Shown here piece after piece: positions 26,401-32,300 of a stretch of DNA of 64,000 nt. The stretch comes from Zerene cesonia. Taxonomy: Eukaryota > Arthropoda > Insecta > Lepidoptera > Pieridae. The position numbers and the translations under genes are program-made. The DNA is taken from assembly GCF_012273895.1 (NCBI RefSeq), contig NC_052104.1:1922001-1986000 (forward strand), written 5' to 3'. The stretch's first letter is position 1. The number at the start of each line of letters is the position of its first letter. A model generated the notes under the pieces. That model was not told where the DNA came from and did not search any database. It saw only the letters and a program-made list of their open reading frames with translations.

Positions 26401-27442
26401 CTGGACACCCATCCAATTTATGACCATGCCAACCGTAGCTTAACTTAAAAATTCCAGTTTTCACTATTAGGATTCAGGAGATGCAACTTGGTAACATACA
26501 GGCAGACAGTTAGACGAACAGCAAAGTTTAGTAATAGTGTCCCATTTTAAGTATAAGAAGAACCCTTAAAAATAATTGAAATTTCTAGCGAACCAATGTA
26601 GCTTTTTTCCTACATAATGAAGACAATTTAATTTAAAATTAAACGTTGGAATTTCGTAATATCTTTTCCAAAGAGAAATATCAAAGTGGATTTGTTTGGT
26701 CATTATTTTTTAAATGCTGTGATAATAAAAATTGTGTCCGTGTAAATACTTCGATGTTATTCATTTGCTGGAAATATAACTGAAAAGTGTTTTTGTGCGT
26801 TAATTTCCAGTTTAAAATTGCTAATATATTTTATCTTTATCTGAAAATTCTCCAGTATTTTGTGTAGTTAATACTACAATAATTTAAGATATATTTTGTA
26901 ACAGCATATGCATATGTATTTTGTATCAGCATATATTTGTACCTCTTGATGGGACTATATTGCTTTACTTTAGATTACCGAAATAAAATGAAAGTTCACT
27001 TCACAGTTCAACATAATACAAAAGACCAAAAAATAAAACTGACTAGAACTAGAGAAGAGAATTTATTTAAATAAAAAAAAAACGAAGTGCCCAATATGTA
27101 AAAATAAATGTGGATTTAAAATGATAAATAATTTAACACATTTAACTCAAGCTCAAAATTAAATTTTTTTCACTAAACTTTGCGTTTAACTTGATTCCAC
27201 TGCTTTGATCACAGGGCCACAAGTGTTGCCAGAATTCGCTTTATGCCATCGAAAGTAAATATAGATGTGACTAAAATACTAGTAAATATGCAGATACACT
27301 TACCATGATTTCGATTTAAGTGCACTTTCCCATAAAACTATATGAGCATCACTCAATCACACTTTACACTTATCACTAAACATCAACACTATTCCAGCAG
27401 TCGGCACCAATCAGTTCTTTCCGGTGTTGACCAATGTCCCTT
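2256..27442 (-). CDS. chp: Chaoptin-like leucine-rich repeat photoreceptor adhesion protein (whole gene, 24 joined exons)
   Basis: I joined 24 minus-strand exons with GT-AG borders and consistent phases into about 1283 codons up to a first TGA at 2403-2405. In order, the product has a signal peptide (residues 1-30), an N-cap with the spacing C-x5-C-x-C-x11-C, a long array of 22-26 residue LRRs of the type LxxLDLSxNxL, an LRR C-cap with CDC and two later cysteines, and a hydrophobic tail. Chaoptin in Drosophila is a GPI-linked, photoreceptor-specific homophilic adhesion protein of about 1315 residues with 41 LRRs, needed for microvillar order in rhabdomeres. Length, near-total LRR content, the CTCSK N-cap motif and the short hydrophobic C-terminus all fit. 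A chaoptin-like paralogue cannot be excluded. Three further in-frame candidate exons and a post-stop extension are listed separately. Confidence 0.8.
2403..2504 (-). CDS. chp: chp exon 24: hydrophobic C-terminal tail, ending in TGA
   Basis: Residues 1251-1283 and the first stop. After IISKELDCSWSRG the chain ends with a hydrophobic run (VLTVFALVLTSFLI) directly at TGA (2403-2405). Small residues, a short polar spacer and then a terminal hydrophobic stretch is the layout of a GPI-attachment signal, and chaoptin is known to be GPI-linked. Acceptor CACCAG, phase 0. The same exon continues open beyond the TGA. Confidence 0.8.
   Translation of the reverse strand: MISKELDCSWSRGYFTVSNVLTVFALVLTSFLI
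2985..3260. repeat. 15-bp minisatellite in the last chp intron
   Basis: About 17 imperfect copies of a unit like GCAGTGTGTGTAAGA run head to tail, with variants CTAGCGTGTGTAAGC and GCACTGTGTGTAAAT alternating in a higher-order pattern. The array ends at the donor of exon 23. Confidence 0.75.
3275..3398 (-). CDS. chp: chp exon 23: LRR C-terminal cap
   Basis: Residues 1209-1250. Encodes WIQAWARKRRQYLC and later DDVRLATCPS and NRTLSD, supplying the third and fourth cap cysteines. Strongly GC-rich. Acceptor GCTGCAG, donor GTGAGT; enters in phase 2, leaves in phase 0. A 15-bp minisatellite occupies the downstream intron right up to this donor. Confidence 0.82.
3774..4009 (-). CDS. chp: chp exon 22: last LRRs and start of the LRR C-cap
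   Basis: Residues 1131-1208 plus a split codon. Encodes ELKLTIFNTSIEDISFEVF and NLSLDLRNNNLKRVPNP, then the cap signature AGNPLVCDCGIG. Acceptor TTTACAG, donor GTATGT, ends in phase 2; joining to the next exon gives CGIG-WIQAW, the expected C-cap layout. Confidence 0.83.
4158..4184. repeat. Short inverted repeat in a chp intron
   Basis: CCACGGC and GCCGTGG form a perfect 7-bp stem around a 13-base loop, in a locally GC-rich patch of an AT-rich intron. It may be a remnant of a mobile element. Confidence 0.4.
4367..4609 (-). CDS. chp: chp exon 21: divergent LRRs 39-42
   Basis: Residues 1050-1130. Repeats are less regular: GLRTLKISVNGMVRDFNI, ALENLYLSVESSQVDLG and KLNNITLTGRDLKFISQNL. One sequon (NNIT) is visible. 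Acceptor TTTCCAG, donor GTAAGT, phase 0 at both ends. Confidence 0.8.
4966..5106 (-). CDS. chp: chp exon 20: LRRs 37-39
   Basis: Residues 1003-1049. Encodes DLRWLSLSGNPITALMNTSL and RLEYLDVTKLRLSILE. Acceptor TTCTCAG, donor GTAAGT, phase 0 at both ends. Confidence 0.82.
5548..5691 (-). CDS. chp: chp exon 19: LRRs 35-37
   Basis: Residues 955-1002. Encodes KLRTLDLSYNNLPSIPTDI and RLRAFDLSFNDLTKVPV. Acceptor TTTACAG, donor GTGAGT, phase 0 at both ends. Confidence 0.83.
5748..5970 (+). mobile_element. Degraded Helitron-like repeat in a chp intron
   Basis: Starts with CCCTACTATTATAAATGC and contains TTCACGCCTAAGCCACTGA, both shared with the longer copy near 41.9 kb. The CTAG-type 3' end is not clear. 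Confidence 0.5.
6109..6306 (-). CDS. chp: chp exon 18: LRRs 33-35
   Basis: Residues 889-954. Encodes SLAWLDLSNNHLVRIENGAF and RLRWLDLSNNLPF, then a longer repeat with GERGGNIFKGL. Acceptor TTTTCAG, donor GTAAGT, phase 0 at both ends. Confidence 0.83.
6761..6892 (-). CDS. chp: Candidate 44-codon cassette exon of chp (acidic/Tyr then basic insert)
   Basis: A 132-nt open segment has a GATGTCCAG acceptor and a GTAGAC donor, both weak, and is phase 0 at both ends between exons 17 and 18. Codons are strongly GC-ending, unlike the AT-rich intron around it, which suggests real coding use. It encodes an acidic, tyrosine-rich part (EDSDYSDEYMY) followed by a basic, histidine-rich part (RRDHTRVFHHKK). 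Without it, exons 17 and 18 join into a perfect LRR (QRFRSLAWLDLSNN), so the insert would form a loop between two repeats. The YSDEYMY stretch in acidic context resembles a tyrosine-sulphation site. Constitutive or alternative use is undecided. Confidence 0.6.
7956..8097 (-). CDS. chp: chp exon 17: LRRs 31-32
   Basis: Residues 841-888. Encodes LDLSNNDLSRMPTNALSPG and NLVELDLSSNTVPAVAIPDL. Acceptor AATTTAG, donor GTGAGT; enters in phase 2 and leaves in phase 0, ending VQRFR. Confidence 0.82.
8471..8613 (-). CDS. chp: chp exon 16: LRRs 29-31
   Basis: Residues 794-840 plus a split codon. Encodes ILDLSHNHLIELPVEVFHDM and MLTSVDLSHNRIRNLADNL. Acceptor TTTTCAG, donor GTAACA, ends in phase 2. Confidence 0.82.
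8791..8862 (-). CDS. chp: Candidate alternative chp exon encoding one 24-residue LRR
   Basis: A 72-nt open segment between exons 15 and 16 has an AATTACAG acceptor and a GTAACA donor and is phase 0 at both ends. It encodes exactly 24 residues beginning MMDLCGRQLGLM and ending in RSIE. These align to the next exon's ILDLSHNHLIEL with DL at 3-4 and L at 9, but the usual Asn at position 7 is Arg. It could be an extra or alternative repeat exon, or an ancestral exon now decaying. Confidence 0.45.
9063..9228 (-). CDS. chp: chp exon 15: LRRs 27-28
   Basis: Residues 738-793. Encodes TLSELHLSHNQIRNITREVF and MLQYLDLSHNQIFHMEYDCF, very regular 24-residue repeats. Acceptor ATTTCAG, donor GTGAGT; enters in phase 2 and leaves in phase 0, ending VKNLQ. 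Confidence 0.83.
9402..9483 (-). CDS. chp: chp exon 14: LRR 26
   Basis: Residues 711-738. Encodes NIRVLDFSHNNISYIAPYYF. Acceptor TTTTAG, donor GTAAGA; enters in phase 1 and leaves in phase 2. Confidence 0.8.
10103..10126 (-). CDS. chp: Candidate 24-nt chp microexon (8 codons)
   Basis: Between exons 13 and 14, a pyrimidine-rich tract and GCACAG acceptor are followed by 24 nt and a GTGACT donor. Spliced in, it keeps phase 1 at both ends and gives KAQ-SLISLDEQG-LGTVSV. Nothing forces its use, since the frame is equally good without it. This is a prediction from splice signals and frame only. Confidence 0.35.
10439..10611 (-). CDS. chp: chp exon 13: LRRs 24-25 and a Pro/Ser-rich spacer
   Basis: Residues 653-710. 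Encodes LDISFNRLETFKFSIFDQV and LKVNASYNQIISLTDSNAP, then a non-LRR spacer SFFSSNFYPPPKAQ. Acceptor ACCCAG, donor GTAAGT, ends in phase 1. The next regular exon lies about 950 bases away, with a possible microexon between. Confidence 0.78.
10972..11130 (-). mobile_element. Degraded Helitron-like fragment in a chp intron
   Basis: On the minus strand it opens with CTATACTAATATAATAAAG and closes with CCACGGGCGAAGCCTGGGC, the two end types of the lepidopteran Helitron-like family seen elsewhere in this window. Confidence 0.5.
11144..11385 (-). CDS. chp: chp exon 12: LRRs 21-24
   Basis: Residues 573-652 plus a split codon. Encodes LLGVYLSFNKMTKIVQHTF, ELQEILMEDNLIETIERRAF and NVKIIKLQGNRLNDISEEAF at 24-residue spacing. 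Acceptor ATTCCAG, donor GTAAGC, ends in phase 2. A degraded Helitron-like fragment lies just downstream in the intron. Confidence 0.82.
11727..11948 (-). CDS. chp: chp exon 11: LRRs 18-20
   Basis: Residues 499-572. Encodes ELQNLDLSNNKLKNVPDTSF and KMRILNLQDNIIEHFSKG after a longer, less regular repeat. Acceptor ATTTCAG, donor GTTACA (weak), phase 0 at both ends. Confidence 0.8.
12238..12416 (+). mobile_element. Dispersed lepidopteran non-LTR-like repeat, degraded
   Basis: Contains the family-typical strings AAACCTTCCTCTATCTATT, AAAATCCGTTGCGTAG and TTTGTTTTATACTATGTAG. A minus-strand relative lies near 63.5 kb. It ends about 40 bases before exon 10. Confidence 0.55.
12457..12676 (-). CDS. 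chp: chp exon 10: LRRs 15-17
   Basis: Residues 425-498. Encodes SLRYLAVSKLIRRSISSEDF, ELEDLKIFGSTITKIEASAF and TIKTLDLSENRIDFIDPFAF. Acceptor ATTCCAG, donor GTAATG, enters in phase 2 and leaves in phase 0. Confidence 0.8.
12735..13022 (+). mobile_element. Non-LTR/SINE 3' tail in a chp intron
   Basis: Shares GAGCACGCTTCGGCACGAAT and CCAGCTCGCACCGG with the copy at 19.5 kb, then a hairpin CCGCAGAGG/CCTCTGCGG, GGTGGTAATCGCTTACCATC and a terminal A-run. No coding capacity remains. Confidence 0.65.
13223..13359 (-). CDS. chp: chp exon 9: irregular LRR segment
   Basis: Residues 380-424 plus a split codon. The repeats are irregular: an extended spacer (LLATGNPSDFSVTS) precedes LFYLDISGSSPIEMSLQDI. 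The donor is the weak GTTGGA, but the split codon AG|A and the LRR register (DIRRMRSLRYLAV) support the junction. Confidence 0.72.
13612..13878 (+). mobile_element. tRNA-derived SINE in a chp intron
   Basis: It begins GTGGTGGCTCAGTGGT (A-box type) and has GGGTTCGAAACC (B-box type), a conserved body (GAAACCGGCATGTCC, GGCCTGTGTCCCAGCAGTGG) and a GATGATGATG tail. It is shorter than the copy at 60.5 kb through internal deletion. Confidence 0.7.
13908..14108 (-). CDS. chp: chp exon 8: LRRs 10-13
   Basis: Residues 313-379. Encodes KIRSLSLRDCSISELSPASF, SLQNLDLSENNITMISKFML and SLRFLNLRENK. Acceptor GATCAG, donor GTGAGT, phase 0 at both ends. A SINE sits in the intron just downstream, ending about 30 bases from the donor. 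Confidence 0.82.
14483..14585 (-). CDS. chp: chp exon 7: LRRs 9-10
   Basis: Residues 278-312. Encodes LDYNIIKVLMPGSFKYFN and LNTTCLDGNPIYTIR. Acceptor TTCCCTAG, donor GTGAGT, enters in phase 2 and leaves in phase 0. Confidence 0.8.
14965..15119 (-). CDS. chp: chp exon 6: LRRs 7-9
   Basis: Residues 227-277 plus a split codon. Encodes LLLGNNQLTLIPYEELSPL and QLRYLDLSKNLIKQVPPAH. Acceptor TTGCCCAG, donor GTAAGT, ends in phase 2. Confidence 0.82.
15585..15662 (+). mobile_element. Short Helitron-like copy in a chp intron
   Basis: Starts TCCTACTAATATTATAAACG and ends GAGTTACAGCTAGT, the family's TC start and CTAG end. Only about 78 bases remain. Confidence 0.6.
15945..16153 (-). CDS. chp: chp exon 5: LRRs 4-7
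   Basis: Residues 157-226. Encodes the canonical repeats TLQTLILADNSIASLPLDAF and MLDTLDLQGNHLSVIDSGVF, separated by 24 residues. Acceptor ATTCCAG, donor GTAATT, enters in phase 1 and leaves in phase 0. Confidence 0.82.
18028..18198 (-). CDS. chp: chp exon 4: LRRs 2-4
   Basis: Residues 100-156. Encodes LRRs such as LYRLAINENPLESIHEEAF and LWELELRQDRLATVPSRAL, then the start of KLRLLDLSG. Acceptor ATTCCAG, donor GTTAGT, phase 1 at both ends, matching its neighbours. Confidence 0.8.
19508..19858 (+). mobile_element. Non-LTR/SINE element with A-run, in chp intron 3
   Basis: Runs from GTCGAGCACGCTTCGGCACG through TTCCTTACCCTTCC to a hairpin (GTAGAGGCGTAAGGT paired with ACCTTATGCCTCTAC), then GGGCGGTGGTAGCGCTTAC, CCACCAGCTCCATTGCCGAC and a run of A. 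This is the most complete copy of the family here. Confidence 0.7.
20028..20232 (-). CDS. chp: chp exon 3: N-terminal cysteine cap and first LRR
   Basis: Residues 32-99. The mature N-terminus carries the cap ACLFQALCTCSK followed by DLGIVTC (C-x5-C-x-C-x11-C), characteristic of an LRR N-cap and, from memory of the family, very similar to chaoptin. The first LRR follows (VFTLQLTGNRIRELEPQFF). There is an N-glycosylation sequon (NSS) just before it. Acceptor GTTGCAG, donor GTAGGT, ends in phase 1. Confidence 0.8.
21395..21484 (-). CDS. chp: chp exon 2: signal peptide
   Basis: Residues 2-31. The exon encodes a short basic start followed by a hydrophobic core (MLVVAIMLMIWASLSG), a typical secretory signal peptide with likely cleavage after the Ser-Gly-Ala region. 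Acceptor TTTCAG, donor GTAAGT, phase 0 at both ends. Retention of the downstream intron would stop after three codons, so the open frame beyond the donor is not coding. Confidence 0.8.
23845..24050 (+). mobile_element. Degraded Helitron-like repeat
   Basis: Begins GCTAATATTATAAATGGGAA, has ACCACTCAACCGATTGATGG, and ends with CTACGCAGGCAAAGCCGCTG, all relatable to the 41.9 kb copy. The end is eroded. Confidence 0.5.
26345..26575 (+). repeat. Relic of a dispersed insect repeat
   Basis: Contains GAGTTGGACTCGCGACACT near the start and TAGTAATAGTGTCCCATTTT near the end, with GACAGTTAGACGAACAGCAA between. I recognise this order from a common lepidopteran non-coding repeat. Identification is from memory. 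Confidence 0.5.
27304..27442 (-). CDS. chp: chp exon 1: 5' UTR plus the start codon
   Basis: The exon ends with ATG directly followed by GTAAGT (donor at 27303). Joined to the next exon it reads M-GLMTFIKLGY in frame. The ATG (27304-27306) has A at -3 and G at +4, a good context, and an in-frame TAA lies four codons upstream, so this start is preferred over the later ATG in exon 2, whose -3 base is T. The upstream border looks like a true acceptor (TTTTCGTTTCAG), so at least one further noncoding exon probably lies upstream of 27443. I could not locate it. Confidence 0.7.
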
Positions 27443-29115
27443 CTGAAACGAAAACAGTACGTTACTTTCTGCACTATTTAATACTTCAATGAACAACAGA
27501 AGCACTGATTAAGTAGAGTATTATGAACTTATAATCACACACTACCCTCATTTATAATTTAAAGAGCTGTTGTTATGTAATTGCCGTTTAATTAAGAATT
27601 AATTATGTAATAAAGCCAAGTCCTTTATGGTAAGTAACACTAATTACTGTTATGTATGCTAAATTCATATTACGAGCAAAGTTCAATGAACTGTTAATTA
27701 TTTAATATTAATCAAGTAGCCAGACATTAATTTCCCTTTTTATATAATTATTATTTATTTGATATTCCGTTTATGAGACTAATGAAAGATAAGAATTAAT
27801 GCATTTATAAATTTTTAACAGAGGATCATCATGCAATTTATTTCTCATACACATTTTGGTGAGACATGCTTCGTTTCCTGCAAATACACTATACACAGCT
27901 TGAAAAGGTTAAAGGAGAAAATGGGAACATCAGTCATGATAATGTCATATAAAAGAAGCAAAATAAAACGGAAAAACGAGATGAAACGAATAAAAACATT
28001 TTCTAATATATAATTGTTTGTCTTAGTAAAATAGCCCAGGTCTCTGAATCAACAATAATCAGATTAAATATACTAATTATTTATTTCTTACATAGCGAAA
28101 ACATATATTACTTAAGTATAATCTAAGGAAGCACTTCAAAAGAAACATTCAATATCTACATAGCATATACGCTCGCTGTTTGTTAAGCCTCTTACCTTTT
28201 CGAAAGGTGAAAAGTTAAATGACTTTCTCGTATTACGCACTAGGTGTAAGAAAACGCTGAAATCTAAGGAAAAACTTTTAAGTGTTTTGATATTTCAATA
28301 ACAATTTTTGTTTTAATTTGAATAAAACTACCGAAATCTTGTCACAGAAAGAGTAAAGTTTGTGAATTTGTGAGTTTGTGTCGCTGTTGGAGTCTCTGGT
28401 TTTACTGAACCAATTCGACAAGAAAACCATGTTATAAGTACTTTCTGTGAGAGTCATAAGCTGTATTTTATTTTGCTTTTATCTCGGGCCCACCCGGTAG
28501 GAGCAGGGACAAGTGGGCAAGATAGATGAAGAATATTTAGAAGTTTATGATATATTATAGAATTAAGCTCAACAAAAATCCAGTGATGACCAAGAATACT
28601 TTACAATTACAAATCTTATTATAAATGCTTAAAAAAAACTGTTTACTTCTCTTTATAAACATTAGGAAAGGTTAGAAAAATTAATTAAGATCTTGTATTC
28701 CAATAAAACTGCAAACACCAAAGAGGTTTAACTTCGCCGCTTGCGTTAAGTAAAAATGTCAGCAAATCTCTTAATCCTAGGTGTGGTTTACAATATTCAA
28801 AGGAGCTTTGTTTTAAAGGAAGGAGTGCACAAAGACACCTCTCGTGGCAAGTGGCAACCGTCACCTCAAAACTGGGGCTCCATTGCTCGTATATTCTTGT
28901 CCTATAAAATTTCCTTTTGTTTACAATGCACAATGGAAAAGTAAACCATTACTGCTCTTATATGTTTAAGTTTATGTGTATCTTATAAGTACTTTTTACC
29001 TAATAAAAAGGAGGGCTTAACATAAAAGCCAATATTATTTCATGCAAAAACTTATTTTCATTTTTATGGTGCTAAAAGTGCGGAAGTAAAACTGATCATT
29101 TCTATTTCAATAAAA
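27443..29115. other. Upstream flank of the recognised chp exon 1, no gene seen
   Basis: Very AT-rich, with many TAATTA-type homeodomain half-sites (for example near 27585-27605), which are expected by chance at this composition. It could hold promoter or intron sequence if an earlier noncoding exon exists. Confidence 0.4.
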
Positions 29116-29119
29116 AATC

Positions 29120-29315
29120 TGACCGCGTCTTTGGTTAAGTCGTTTACGCGAGAGCATGGAAAAGAGTGATCCTGTGCTCGATTTCTGACTGGAGGACCAT
29201 GTCTCATTCATGTCTCGTTCTGGGAAGACACAGAAGACTGATCACATTGCCCGTAAAGGAATCGATCAGTGAAAACATCCCCATACCCCACAAGGGGTCA
29301 CGGGAATTTATATTT
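29120..29315 (+). mobile_element. Degraded tRNA-derived SINE-like repeat
   Basis: Starts with a tRNA-like head (GTCTTTGGTTAAGTCG, then TGTGCTCGATTTCTGAC as a decayed B-box) and ends with CCATACCCCACAAGGGGTCA, strings I associate with a lepidopteran SINE. Confidence 0.5.
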
Positions 29316-32300
29316 GATAAACAAATTGTTTAATCACAGTTTATTATGTAATTGGTATATTGTTTCTAATTATAAGCATTAGCAATAATAATTAGCTCTC
29401 TACTCAATTATTAAGCGCGAAACCTAACAAGTAATTGCAATCAAAAGAAATTAAACATTCATTATCATTAGTAACACTCATGTTGAAAAATATACAAACA
29501 TACATTTCAATATTACGTAGGTGAAACTAAATATATTATGATAAAACGCTGACCGTGATATAGACATTCATAATTCTTCTCTAAATGAAAGCGCGATGTA
29601 AATGGGCAGCTTTCATGATATAATAGCGCTTCATATCTAGTTAAGAATGGGGAGACGTAGTTCTTAAGCAGGATAATAATAGTATTTAGACATTGTCCTC
29701 TTCTATACTTTAGATGACAGATTAGACCCGAAAGGGATGGAGTACGTATGGTATTCTTATTGATCGTATAAGACGATTCAGTTTTGTGGATATATAAGTG
29801 GATGGCAGCTTAGCAAAAATATATGGTTTCGCTATTCGCTATTTACATCAGGAATCTGACCACCTTTTTTCAACGGACTACAAAAAACAGAAGGTTTTCA
29901 ATTCGACTTTTCGTTATCAGAACTTTCGATTGGGTAAGCCAATTTTGATTATTAATTTATTTGAAAGCTGATTCCTCCCGATGGATCTATTAAAATTTGG
30001 TATAGATCAGTCAATTTGAACATGCTTTAGTTTTTTTATTAAACATAATTATTATATACACCTTTGTTAATTTCAATTGTATCAATTGCGATTGCTTAAT
30101 TTCTTATATTGTTGTCGAAAAATTGTATGCCTATTTGTTAATTTGTGTAGTTACATCTTACTGCTATAGTTACACTGTACTTGGAAACATGGAAAATAAT
30201 TATTTCCTACAAAAAAGGTCACCGACGTTCCGGGGAGGTAGTACCACTCGAGGTTATAAAATGGGACCAAATGACAACACAACAATCACATAAAGACTCA
30301 CCTTAATCAGTTAGAAACCTATAGAGTTAAAGAATTAAAAATTCAACAAGAAACAAAAAATATAGTGAAATCGAGAGGCTCTATCGTTTTGAGAACAATA
30401 TTTCAATATTTTATCAATTGCTATAAAGTTATATCATCTTTATTTATTTAAAATATTTTTACATCCATTCCTGAATGACTGTATGTAATAATTTACACGG
30501 CCTTAATTTTTATATTAAATGAATCATGAGGAAAACTCGCAAACGCAATCACAAGTACTTCCAATGGTAACTACCTGCCTAGTAAACATTCGTGACTCAT
30601 TGATTCAAATTATAAAACCATATATTCGTCATCATTATGACTTCTAGCTAGTTTGTCACTAATAGGTAATTCTATGAATACAGTAGGTACCTATATTATG
30701 GTAATTACATGAAGGTAAACCACTTTGGCTTAAAACGGGTAAGTTATTTTAAATTTAAGGCATTATTTCCTATATTCATATAATCAATAAATATGAATGA
30801 ACTTTTTACACATTTAGAAGTTTGTTTTCCCATTTCAACATGAATTTCTATGTATTTTCGAGATAAAAACAAATAGAATTTAGTATTTAACATTCACAGT
30901 TAACGTGGCGTAATGTGTAAAATAACTTTTAAAATTGGTTCAGACATTTATACTAATACAGATTATTTAATACTTAACTTATAAATCTTAACATTTTTTA
31001 TACTTAATCGAAAGAACCAACATTCACATGAAATATAATACTTATTCCATGCTTGCATTAAATATTTATTTGAACTAGTGCACAACAAGTGCATATCTAC
31101 CAAACCAAACTTATGAAGCATCATTTACATACAGTTAACGAGAGATATCGATTTATTTCCAAGGAAATGAGAATCTGATGAATATTTAGTGGACAATTTC
31201 AATTTTAATGTATTTCTGATTTGATGCTGTGCAGCGTATTTTAATGTAGAGATACATCAATGTCATGTTAGGTTCTGACGAAGAATACATAGCGCAGTAT
31301 GATAGAATAGAATGATATTGTATATTTATAAAACCGGGAATGTACAATAAAGTCCATCTTTAATTTGTCACCCTGCTTCTCATAAAAAATAATGGTTTTA
31401 GTGAGTAGACATTTACAGAGTATTTTTAGTTTTTTTATAAATTTAATTAAATTACATAAAGGTATTATATATCATTGGTTAATTGTTTTTATGTATTTAT
31501 TATAATATATAAACAATTGATTCTCCTATGTCGTAAATACTTCTTCATATAGCGATCGTAAAACAATCTCCTAACGTCACAGTTTAAGGTCGACACCACA
31601 GTATTGAGATGATGATTCATCAAGAAATACAGTGAACAAAATTACATAAACATCGGAACATATTATTTAATTTGGTACAACAAAAGCCGCATTGTCACAA
31701 TGTAATTTGATTAAACTACAAGATAATTATTAATACGAAATGAAGCCATCTAACGTCCGACTAAATCCGTATTAGGCACATAATATAGAATCGTTATTTT
31801 ACGTACATGAGACATGGGTAAAGAAATTAGGTCATTATGCACGTGAAGGTTTGATACCTTGTAAAGTAGAAATAATAGACTTTTTTTAATTGCACATTGA
31901 ATGAGACTATAAACATTCTATGATGATGTACTACTATGATTAAACTGTATAGGTTTCCTTAGTTTCTTAAGTTTCAGTTCGAAGTCTTCTTATCTCCTAC
32001 TAAGATAAGGGGTTAAGCTGTTCACATTTATTGTTCTACGTATCGATATATTTTACGTTGTCGTAATTCTGTGCAGGCTCGCTGACGTTTTAATTATTTG
32101 TTAGTTTTACAAAACTAGATACGGGTAGTCTTAAGAGCTGTTTAAGCAAGTTTTTACCAATTATAACGAAGGTAATGAAACAATTTTCAAACGTCAAATG
32201 TAATAAAATAAATGTAATTAAAGGCATTATACTATACAATAACAAACAGGTATAAACAATGATAGTAACAAACGAATACAGCGTATAATTACATAAATAC

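Larger units (their letters stand above)
21485..27303 (-). other. First recognised chp intron, 5.8 kb, no further exon seen
   Basis: Bordered by GTAAGT at 27303 and TTTCAG at 21485. It contains degraded repeats but no convincing coding exon. First introns of developmental genes often hold enhancers; I see no diagnostic motif. Confidence 0.6.

Noticed and set aside
27585..27605. Photoreceptor-type homeodomain palindrome upstream of exon 1
   Set aside because: The TAATTA half-sites are spaced too far apart for the known TAAT-N3-ATTA rhabdomeric site and are expected by chance in such AT-rich DNA.
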